The position numbers and the translations under genes were made by a program. From Nitrospiraceae bacterium (GTDB lineage: Bacteria > Nitrospirota > Nitrospiria > Nitrospirales > Nitrospiraceae), in the NCBI GenBank assembly GCA_005793285.1, contig SXPO01000197.1, positions 1 to 5,883 of the forward strand: DNA of 5,883 nucleotides, written 5' to 3'. Each line of letters starts with the position of its first letter. Positions within the stretch are counted from its first letter, which is position 1. Shown here one piece after another: positions 1-5,536 of the stretch. Under the pieces are notes generated by a model. It was not told where the DNA came from, ran no database searches, and saw nothing but the letters and a program-made list of their open reading frames with translations.

Positions 1-156
1 CCACAACCTCAGCTGCAGCGGCCGGCTGGCAGTCGGCAATGCATCCACCCGGTAGCCAATCAGCTCCAGCTCCCCCGCCAGCAAGATCTTCACCGGCACA
101 GAGTCAGCTGGCAGCTTTACAGCCGGGCGCGGCACCTTCACTGGTCCGCAAAGCTT
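1..156 (-). other. Possible partial coding frame running off the left edge, unidentified
   Basis: A minus-strand frame is open from just after a TAA at 157-159 to the window edge. It has a possible GTG start at 141-139, giving about 47 visible residues. Codons are rich in CTG, GTG, AAG and GAG, which looks like real coding in GC-rich DNA. The peptide alternates hydrophobic and charged residues, for example LPADSVPVKILLAGELELIG. I recognise no family and see no clear ribosome-binding site. The opposite strand is also open here (frame ending at TGA 168-170, rich in Ala, Pro and Ser), so the coding strand is not certain. Confidence 0.2.
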
Positions 157-170
157 TTAGTCGCCGCTGA

Positions 171-606
171 CTGTCCGATATTTTCGGGACTCAGCCCACC
201 ACCGCCCTTATTGCTTTCACGCCCATCGTGGCATCGAACAATTGCGTCGGCTGCCGTAGAAACTACGACGATAATGTCGCAACGGTTGATACGTGGATTG
301 TCAGCATGACGGCCAAATCCGCACGCGATCCAGCAAGGATTTAGCCGCGAAGAGTTGCAATGCGAGACGCAATTTTTCCCGAACATTTTTTCGTTCGTTG
401 CAATGCGCCTGGAGCACGGCTCGCAGGACGTGGCAACTACACAAGTCGGAAACCAACTTCGAATCAGCATCACCAATGCTTCTAGGCACAAGTTGCAAAC
501 TGGATTTCCAGGAGGACAACGAAATAATAATTCAGCTCCTTATTTAAATGTACGCCACCTTGATGGACTAGATGCACCCACAGCGGATTTTGAGATGAAG
601 GTTGCG
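171..606. other. Stretch without a recognisable gene
   Basis: Several overlapping short frames exist on both strands, but none has a recognisable motif, a convincing ribosome-binding site or a consistent codon pattern. The plus frame that continues into the PFTS remnant is open from 355 to a TAG at 607-609. Its last part may be a badly decayed extension of that gene, but I cannot show this. I see no tRNA, terminator hairpin or insertion-sequence end. Confidence 0.4.
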
Positions 607-621
607 TAGCAAAAAACAAGT

Positions 622-1228
622 TTGTACTGGACAGCAGACAAGGGGGCGTGGATCGAAGCCGCGATGGGCCCGCACGAGAAACGAGCGGTGAGCCCCATCA
701 TGTTCCAGCTGCCGCCAAAGACGCTGGCGTCGCTCAGCCCTGATGTGTTTCGGATCGCCATTTTTGATGTAACCCCGTGTAACAAGGCATGGGAATGGGA
801 TTTCGGTCTCGTATACAACTACTACAACTTCGACGTCATGAGGGCCTTTCTCAGCGATACCCTACGTGCCGCCGAGAGCCTGGAGCGGAAGGGCGGCTGC
901 AAGGTCGTGGTCGAACTCGAACAAACGGTCACACATGCCGATACACGATCCATCTTATGTACGTTTCGTCGCGGAGCTTGCCGATCAGCTTCCCCAACTC
1001 AGCTTAACTGATCCCAAGGTCAACATCTTCGAAATGATCAGACGCGCCGAAGTCTCCATCTCAATCCCATATTCGTCTCCGGTCTACATCGCCTCCGCTT
1101 TAAACCGTCCTGGGATTTTCTATGATTCGACGAGTGATCTGGTGCCGTTCTTCGATCGGGCGCCGACCGTGGAATTGTGCAGTGGCAGACAGGAGCTTCA
1201 GGAAAGACTCTCCACGCTGATGAGCTAA
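622..1228 (+). pseudogene. Frameshifted C-terminal remnant of a PFTS-motif surface-polysaccharide biosynthesis protein
   Basis: Two plus frames together read as one protein end. The first (622 to about 922) contains FRIAIFDVTP (751-780) and YNYYN (814-828). The second (about 922-1228) contains HDPSYVRFVAEL and then the signature SISIPYSSPVYIASALNRPG, with IPYSSP at 1064-1081, followed by IFYDSTSDLVP and a C-terminal SGRQELQERL. This order matches my memory of the 'polysaccharide biosynthesis PFTS motif' family, proteins of surface-carbohydrate clusters with a glycosyltransferase-like fold. The frame changes near 921-925, at the A-rich stretch encoding ELEQ/KRSH; loss of two bases or gain of one restores it. 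The N-terminal part is missing: an in-frame TAG sits at 607-609 and no good start is visible, while family members are several hundred residues long. It is probably a dead gene; a sequencing error could explain the frameshift but not the missing N-terminus. Confidence 0.65.
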
Positions 1229-2409
1229 GACTGGTCCAGGTAAGGCACCTGCGGCTGCTGGACCGGAAACATCACCCGTAGAATCACCGTCAGTCTTGTA
1301 GCGGCTTTCTCACCGAGGACTTCGGAAGCATCAGCGACGCCGAAAATGAGCTTCTCCCACTGATGCCGCTGCGTTGTTTCATTGGCCGCGCTGGTCGCTG
1401 CGTCCGTGATGTCCAAGGTGTCGGATGCGAATACCAGCCGGATACCCTCCCAGGATACGTCGAAGTCGCCGATTTGCGCGCTCGAAAGGCGGTTTTCCAG
1501 GATTGGCTGGATCTTGCGGAGGAGGCGGGACACTGACGCTACCCGGATCAGGTGGCCGCCGTTCCAGGCAAACCTCGTGCTGACCGAGTGCGGAAGGCGG
1601 CGCAGGTAGTGGGAGAGGGAATGTGTAAGGCCGATCTCAAGATGAAGTTCCCTGGCTTCGGGTGCCCGCTCCTTGACGAAGGAGCGCAGCATTGCCGCGC
1701 AATCGCCAAGCAACGCCGGGGCTATCGCCAGTTCCTGAATGTTGTTTGCGACGGCGAGCAGGTAACCCACGATCCGTCCTGGCCCGTCCTTGATCGCCTC
1801 CAGCGTGCGGTTCTCGCGCTTCAGCTTGGCGACGAGGAAACGCCATAAAGGCAGGTCGCGGCTGAGCCCTCCCATCACTCCCGTGTAAGTCTCCCGATGC
1901 AGGGCGGCCACCTCGTTCACCGATCGGTCCTCAAGCGCGGTCACCGACAAACCGTGATTCCGGATGGGAAGCTTGGAAAGGTCGACCGACATCCTGCCGA
2001 AATTGGTGAAGCCGAGATATCCGTAGGGGTACCAGTATCCATCCATAACTTTTCGCGCTATGCCGAGGCAGACATCGGAATGAGCGTCAAGATACTCGAA
2101 CAGCCCGGCCTTCAGCTCCTCGGTCACCGAGAAGTCGCGAAATTCTAGGCGCACGGCCATACAGGACATGACGGTGGCCGGCAGGCTCAAACCCAGGTAA
2201 TTGAATTGCCGATCGAGCAGGCAGAGCGCGCCGAGGAGCTCCCCGGCGTCAGACCGGACCGTGACGTAAGCTTTGTCCGGGGTGCAGTCGACTAAGAAGC
2301 CGAACGACTCCAGTCCGTGCGAGTAATCGACCGGAAAGCTGCGGGCGAAGAGCTCGACGATCTCCGCACGTTCCTCCGCGCTAATCTGACGTTTAAGCTC
2401 GCGTTTCAT
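1225..2409 (-). CDS. GNAT-family acyltransferase with Eis/SCP2-like C-terminal domain
   Basis: Last gene of the operon, 394 aa from the ATG at 2409. A TTG at 2436 would add nine residues but lies inside the SDR gene. The ATG follows the SDR stop by 10 nt and has only a weak GGG six bases upstream, so translation is probably coupled. The layout resembles Eis-like proteins: an N-terminal GNAT domain (about 1-140, ending YWYPYGYLGF at 126-134), a second GNAT-like region (about 150-290), and a C-terminal SCP2-like domain (about 290-394) with an FP...P.....D ending (FPVQQPQVPYLDQS), as in Eis proteins. The acyl-CoA phosphate loop, normally Q/R-x-x-G-x-G/A, reads RDFSVT at 91-96 after the MAVRLEF strand, so it lacks the glycines. 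By context it most likely moves the ACP-borne acyl group onto an amino sugar (inference). Its TAG stop overlaps the stop of the convergent PFTS remnant. Confidence 0.75.
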   Translation of the reverse strand: MKRELKRQISAEERAEIVELFARSFPVDYSHGLESFGFLVDCTPDKAYVTVRSDAGELLGALCLLDRQFNYLGLSLPATVMSCMAVRLEFRDFSVTEELKAGLFEYLDAHSDVCLGIARKVMDGYWYPYGYLGFTNFGRMSVDLSKLPIRNHGLSVTALEDRSVNEVAALHRETYTGVMGGLSRDLPLWRFLVAKLKRENRTLEAIKDGPGRIVGYLLAVANNIQELAIAPALLGDCAAMLRSFVKERAPEARELHLEIGLTHSLSHYLRRLPHSVSTRFAWNGGHLIRVASVSRLLRKIQPILENRLSSAQIGDFDVSWEGIRLVFASDTLDITDAATSAANETTQRHQWEKLIFGVADASEVLGEKAATRLTVILRVMFPVQQPQVPYLDQS

Positions 2410-2419
2410 GAACAACCCG

Positions 2420-3103
2420 TCACAATCCGCCGTCAATGTTCAACACAGCGCCGTTGACGTACTCGGACGCCATGAGAAATGACACCGCGTTCACGATATT
2501 CGAAACTTTTCCGAAACGCCGGGAAGGTATCCGGTCAACAATCGCCGACTGATCCTTTTCAGACAGGCGGTAGATCAGTCCGACGTCGAAGTATCCAAGA
2601 GTGAGTACGTTCGAGGTGATGTTGAACCGCCCGTATTCCTTCGCGAGGGTGCGGGACATACCGAGCAAGGCCGCCTTTGAGGTGCTGTAGGCAATGGTCC
2701 CGGCCTTGCCCGCTCCGCCGACCACCGACGCAATATGCACGATACGTCCCCAAGAATCGCGCATCATCATGGGCAGGAGTGCCTGGGTAAGATTGAAATT
2801 ACCGTTAACGTTCACGTCCATGACCTTCTTCCACGACTCGGCCTCGTAGGTCATGGCCAGTCCGTCTATACTCGCCGTGGCGAAATGGATGAGCGTGATT
2901 TTTTTCAGCGCGTCGCGCTGCTCTTGGGCGAAAGCACGAACCGCGTCGCGGTCCGTGATGTCGACTTTGAAGAATTTCGCGTGGCTGTCCGCCGTAGCCG
3001 CGGGAGGGGTCTTGTTGAACAGTCCGCTGACCGCATCCAGCTTCAGAAGCTCCGGAATCACCGTTTTGCCGATTCCGCCAGTGGCGCCGGTCAGTACGAT
3101 CAC
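2420..3103 (-). CDS. Short-chain dehydrogenase/reductase, likely 3-oxoacyl-ACP reductase (FabG-like)
   Basis: 227 aa, complete. It begins with GTG at 3103, one base after the KAS III stop, with GGAG at 3112-3115 eight bases upstream. The protein starts directly in the first Rossmann strand: TGATGGIG (5-12) is the dinucleotide-binding motif. The catalytic set is present: Asn98 in DVNVNGN, Ser126 in HIASVVG, and Tyr139/Lys143 in YSTSK. The C-terminus ends in the typical VLNIDGG. The usual NNAG motif is replaced by HFATA (73-77). Lys31 after the second strand could favour NADPH (inference). Placed after ACP and KAS III, it most likely reduces the 3-oxoacyl-ACP made by KAS III to 3-hydroxyacyl-ACP. 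A sugar-modifying SDR role is possible but less favoured by context. Confidence 0.85.
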   Translation of the reverse strand: MIVLTGATGGIGKTVIPELLKLDAVSGLFNKTPPAATADSHAKFFKVDITDRDAVRAFAQEQRDALKKITLIHFATASIDGLAMTYEAESWKKVMDVNVNGNFNLTQALLPMMMRDSWGRIVHIASVVGGAGKAGTIAYSTSKAALLGMSRTLAKEYGRFNITSNVLTLGYFDVGLIYRLSEKDQSAIVDRIPSRRFGKVSNIVNAVSFLMASEYVNGAVLNIDGGL

Positions 3104-3104
3104 G

Positions 3105-4082
3105 CTAGCTGCTCCATTCGATGAGACCGGAACCCCAAGAGTAGCCTACGCCGAAGCCGATCAGCATGACTCGCTGCTCGTTCTTCAGGACGCCCTTGCT
3201 GGCCGCGTCCTTCAGCGCGATCGGTATCGTCGCTGACACGGTGTTGCCGATTTCCGCGAAGTTGCAGAAGACCTTATGGTCGGGCAGCTTCAGGTGCCTG
3301 GTGATGTTGGAAACCACCAGCTTGCTCGCCTGATGGAATACGAAAAGGTCCACGTCATCCAGCGATTTCTGGGCGGACTTCAACAGGGCGTTCACTGATT
3401 TGGGAACCATGTTCATCGTGAACAGGAAGACGTCGGACCCGCTCATGTATATGGGTTTCTTGCCGTCCGGAGGATGGTCACGGTCGATGCGGGCACCGCT
3501 GTTTTTCACGATGAGGTTATTGGCTCCGGAACCGTCGGTGCCCAGATCAAACGGGCCGATCTGATCACGTTCGGAAGGAACGATGAGCGTGGCAGCCGCT
3601 CCGTCGCCGAAAAGCGGCCGGCAGGTCCGGTCGTTCTTCAGGATGTATTTCGTGTAGGTTTCGCCGCAGAGGATCAGCGCCTTTCCGACCGTCTTGGCCT
3701 CGACAAGCGAGGAGGCCAGCGCCAAAGCATAAACGAAACCAGAACATCCGAGATTGATGTCAAAGGCCATGCAACGCTTCGGCAGGCCGAGACGATTCTG
3801 GATCATGCATGCACTGGTCGGAAGCACGTAGTCGGGCGACTGGGTCACGAAGATAAGGCAGTCGATATCGTATTTGCGGGTTCCCGCGGCGAAGAGCTTT
3901 TCGGCGGCCTTCACCGCCAGGTCGCTGGCTGTCTCCTCCGGCGCGGCGATATGGCGCTTGAAGATACCCGTCTTCTTCGTGATGTCATCCATCCGCCAGT
4001 CGGGGTTCTCGCTGGCCAGCACCTGGTTATCCTCGATGCGTGGAGGCAGGTAGTACTCGATTGCCGAGATCTTTACTTTCAT
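3105..4082 (-). CDS. 3-oxoacyl-ACP synthase III (KAS III, FabH-like)
   Basis: 325 aa, the usual length for the family and apparently intact. The Cys-His-Asn triad is clear: Cys113 in NLGCSGF, His250 in VFHQAS and Asn280 in EIGNTVSA. FGDGAAATLI (158-167) and the C-terminal GFGVGYSWGSGLIEW are further family signatures. The enzyme condenses an acyl-CoA primer with malonyl-ACP. Here it is probably a specialised paralogue serving the ACP encoded upstream, not housekeeping FabH, because it sits with a dedicated ACP, an SDR and an acyltransferase. The ATG at 4082 is preceded by AGGA (4087-4090), which overlaps the stop codon of a truncated ACP remnant. The first 191 bp belong to a tandem duplication whose other copy is a dead KAS III start at 4217-4407. 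Confidence 0.9.
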   Translation of the reverse strand: MKVKISAIEYYLPPRIEDNQVLASENPDWRMDDITKKTGIFKRHIAAPEETASDLAVKAAEKLFAAGTRKYDIDCLIFVTQSPDYVLPTSACMIQNRLGLPKRCMAFDINLGCSGFVYALALASSLVEAKTVGKALILCGETYTKYILKNDRTCRPLFGDGAAATLIVPSERDQIGPFDLGTDGSGANNLIVKNSGARIDRDHPPDGKKPIYMSGSDVFLFTMNMVPKSVNALLKSAQKSLDDVDLFVFHQASKLVVSNITRHLKLPDHKVFCNFAEIGNTVSATIPIALKDAASKGVLKNEQRVMLIGFGVGYSWGSGLIEWSS

Positions 4083-4088
4083 CGGATC

Positions 4089-4215
4089 CTAGATGAGCCG
4101 GTTTTCGCGCAGGATCTGCAGGATCTGCACGATGCGCATCACGGAATCGGCTTTCGCCATTTCCTTGATCGCGGCCACCTTGCCGTCAAACCTCGTGTCG
4201 AGCGCGACCAGGATA
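4089..4215 (-). pseudogene. Truncated ACP 3' remnant between KAS III fragment and KAS III
   Basis: On the minus strand this encodes the ACP C-terminal part from ILVALDTRFDGKV to RENRLI and a TAG stop at 4091-4089, matching residues 45-82 of the intact ACP. It lacks the phosphopantetheine serine and the first helix, so it cannot act as a carrier. Within it, nine bases (CAGGATCTG on the plus strand) are repeated at 4110-4127, changing VQIL to VQILQIL without breaking frame. Of the six other coding differences from the intact ACP, five are synonymous and one changes Asn to Asp. It has no start of its own and is entered out of frame from the KAS III fragment. Confidence 0.88.
4110..4127. repeat. 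9-bp microduplication (CAGGATCTG twice)
   Basis: CAGGATCTG occurs twice head to tail here but once at the matching place in unit 2 (start about 4435). It adds three codons (Gln-Ile-Leu) to the ACP remnant in frame. It looks like replication slippage within one duplication unit after the units separated, or a difference between two parent copies. Confidence 0.9.
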
Positions 4216-4407
4216 CAAGAGCTTTGCGGCTGCCTTCACCGCCAGGTCGCTGGCGGTCTCCTCTGGCGCGGCGATATGGCGCTTGAAGATACCCATCTTC
4301 TTCGTGATGTCAACCATCCGCCAGTCGGGCTTGTAACTGGCCAGCACCTGGTTTTCCTCGATGCGTTGAGGCAGGTGGTACTCGATTGCCGAGATCTTTA
4401 CTTTCAT
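4186..4407 (-). pseudogene. Truncated KAS III N-terminus fused out of frame to ACP sequence
   Basis: A 73-codon frame starts with ATG at 4407, six bases after the ACP stop, exactly as KAS III follows the ACP remnant in unit 1. Residues 1-62 match the intact KAS III N-terminus with eight substitutions, including Y11H, P14Q, E25Y, N26K, D32V and T38M. At about 4216 the sequence jumps into ACP DNA in the wrong frame, giving the tail YPGRARHEV and a TGA at 4188-4186. The catalytic Cys, His and Asn are all absent, so it cannot be a synthase. Nine of the 13 base differences change an amino acid, as expected without selection. The ribosome site reads AGAA where intact KAS III has AGGA. It may still be translated as a short peptide by coupling to ACP. 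Confidence 0.88.
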
Positions 4408-4531
4408 CGGATTCTAGATGAGTCGGTTTTCTCGCAGGATCTGCACGATGCGCATCACGGAATTGGCTTTCGCCATTTCCTTGATCGCGGCTACCTTGCC
4501 GTCGAACCTCGTGTCGAGCGCGACCAGAATA
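4217..4531. repeat. Tandem duplication unit 2 (KAS III start plus ACP end)
   Basis: Direct repeat of 315 bp, separated from unit 1 by one base. It holds the 5' end of the dead KAS III copy and the 3' end of the intact ACP. The left junction lies at AAGAGCTTT (4217; matching 3892). The right limit is where ACP similarity in unit 1 ends (4531; matching 4215). Only a one- to two-base overlap is visible at the join, so the original event was not mediated by a long repeat. Confidence 0.93.
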
Positions 4532-4659
4532 TTCAGTTGCGATAGGGAATCCCAGGCCGTTACCGCTTCCATCGAGCTCTCAATGGTTATCTCCTGAGCC
4601 TCATCACCTATCGCCGCCTTGATGAGCTCGCAAATCTCCTTCTCCGTGCCCTGAGTCAT
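4414..4659 (-). CDS. Acyl carrier protein
   Basis: 81 aa from the second of two adjacent ATG codons. A strong AAGGAG (4667-4672) lies seven bases before the ATG at 4659 but only four before the ATG at 4662, which favours 4659. The phosphopantetheine attachment site is WDSLSQLNI, with the Ser at residue 38 in the usual DSL setting. Acidic residues before it (EITIESSMEAV) and the helix after it fit a four-helix carrier domain. The length is normal for a stand-alone ACP. It follows the methyltransferase by about 30 nt and probably holds the growing acyl chain for KAS III and the SDR and presents it to the GNAT protein. It needs a phosphopantetheinyl transferase, which is not in the window. Its 3' 118 bp lie inside duplication unit 2. 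Confidence 0.9.
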   Translation of the reverse strand: MTQGTEKEICELIKAAIGDEAQEITIESSMEAVTAWDSLSQLNILVALDTRFDGKVAAIKEMAKANSVMRIVQILRENRLI

Positions 4660-4666
4660 CATCTAG

Positions 4667-4672
4667 CTCCTT
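4667..4672 (-). promoter_or_regulatory. Ribosome-binding site of the ACP gene
   Basis: The minus strand reads TAAGGAG just before the paired ATG codons. It is the best Shine-Dalgarno site in the operon, in line with a carrier protein being needed in greater amount than its enzymes. Its spacing supports the second ATG. Confidence 0.75.
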
Positions 4673-4691
4673 AGTGTCCGACTGCGGACCT

Positions 4692-5402
4692 CTAGCAATT
4701 ATGTGCCACGTAGACGTCCGTGTACCACAGCACCATACCATATTTCTCTTCAAACTGTATGCAGCCATCGTCCCTCAGGCGCCGCAGGAGATCGAGATGC
4801 GGCATGAGTTCATCGGGCAGCGGCCAGTTGCGGTGCGAGAGCATTTCGACCGTGGAAAAGCATTTCCGAGCCTCTTCCACGAGACGCAGGGTGTTTGAAA
4901 GCGAGAGCACCGGGAAGAAGAGCTTGCCATTCTTCTCGAGGTGGGGCGGGGCTTCTCTGATGACTTTCACGACCAACTCCGCGCCGTCACGACCGGAGCG
5001 GCACGACACGCCCCGGAACCAGGGGGATACGTTCGCGATTTCTTCCGCGACCCCGGAAACGTCGTCCACGATATAGTCGAACTTGCTTCCGGCCCAGGGT
5101 TCGAAGAGGCCACCCGGCCGGGCGACCACGGGACAATCGTTCCTGGCGCAATTCTGTTCGGTCACCTTCACTGCGTCCGTGCCGAGATCCGACGCGAAAA
5201 GAGGAGGGGAAACCAGGCCCATGCGGTGGAGCACCGTTCCAACCACTCCGATACCGCAGCCCAAATCCAACAGCTTGCCCGGCTGGCTCGTGTGTTTGCG
5301 GATCGCCTCGATCAGGACGTTGCTCGTGCTCGTCGGGAAAAACACCCCCTCCCGCGTCTCGAATTCGAGGGTTACGTCAGCACTCAGCCTGTATTTGTAC
5401 AT
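4692..5402 (-). CDS. Class I SAM-dependent methyltransferase (HemK/PrmA-like fold), substrate unknown
   Basis: First gene of the operon, 236 aa from the ATG at 5402 (MYKYRLSADV). A TTG at 5444 would add 14 residues, but the ATG fits the N-terminal strands better; neither has a good ribosome site. SAM motif I is LLDLGCGIGVVG (44-55), and an acidic Asp72 (FASDLG) ends the second strand. Where HemK/PrmC-type enzymes have NPPY after strand four, this protein has VDDVSG (112-117), so a glutamine or adenine N-methylase role is unlikely. SGRDGAELV (136-144) resembles the GGxDG region of the same superfamily. In this operon it may methylate the acyl group, the sugar or a partner protein (inference). 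It could also be an unrelated passenger. It ends with TAG at 4694-4692, about 30 nt before the ACP start. Confidence 0.75.
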   Translation of the reverse strand: MYKYRLSADVTLEFETREGVFFPTSTSNVLIEAIRKHTSQPGKLLDLGCGIGVVGTVLHRMGLVSPPLFASDLGTDAVKVTEQNCARNDCPVVARPGGLFEPWAGSKFDYIVDDVSGVAEEIANVSPWFRGVSCRSGRDGAELVVKVIREAPPHLEKNGKLFFPVLSLSNTLRLVEEARKCFSTVEMLSHRNWPLPDELMPHLDLLRRLRDDGCIQFEEKYGMVLWYTDVYVAHNC

Positions 5403-5507
5403 AACGGAACTGACAGCAAATTCAAGCCTGCAAGCAATAGTCAAGATTAACCGCTGGGCCCGAACTAGTCAAGTCCCACTCTACAAAACAATCTATAATA
5501 AATTTAA

Positions 5508-5536
5508 ACTCTACCACTTCATTACGTTATGGTCAA
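5508..5536 (-). promoter_or_regulatory. Candidate sigma70-type promoter of the operon
   Basis: The minus strand has TTGACC (5536-5531), a 17-base spacer and TAGAGT (5513-5508), next to an AT-rich block. Transcription would start near 5500, leaving a leader of about 100 nt before the methyltransferase ATG. TAGAGT recurs at 5483-5478 and TTGACT at 5472-5467 and 5444-5439, so a second start site is possible. It is the only AT-rich intergenic segment upstream of the operon. Not tested against a matrix. Confidence 0.5.

Larger units (their letters stand above)
3892..4215. repeat. Tandem duplication unit 1 (KAS III start plus ACP end)
   Basis: Direct repeat of 324 bp next to unit 2. It holds the first 191 bp of the intact KAS III gene and 133 bp of upstream DNA: the 6-nt spacer and a truncated ACP 3' end. 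By hand alignment I count 13 differences in the 191-bp KAS III part and 7 in the 124 aligned bases of the ACP part, plus a 9-bp insertion here. That is about 6% overall. Confidence 0.93.

Noticed and set aside
138..491. Minus-strand 117-codon frame on the left flank
   Set aside because: It is rich in Cys, Arg and Ser with no family resemblance or ribosome site, and it overlaps several equally weak frames.
2410..2436. TTG start for the GNAT protein, overlapping the SDR gene
   Set aside because: The ATG at 2409 gives a better N-terminus (MKRELKRQIS) and ordinary operon spacing; the extra residues look like SDR-end shadow.
3474..4286. Long plus-strand frame opposite KAS III and the repeat
   Set aside because: It is the mirror of an intact KAS III with full catalytic motifs on the other strand; its apparent internal similarity to 4093-4545 comes from the tandem duplication.
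3892..4531. Two-unit repeat as a CRISPR or other repeat array
   Set aside because: The units are long, only two in number, lack spacers and consist of recognisable gene ends.
5485..5510. Plus-strand AAACAATC and following AT-rich bases, resembling the end of a rhizobial nod box
   Set aside because: Only the short AAACAATC core matches; the rest of the long consensus does not, and no gene follows on that strand.
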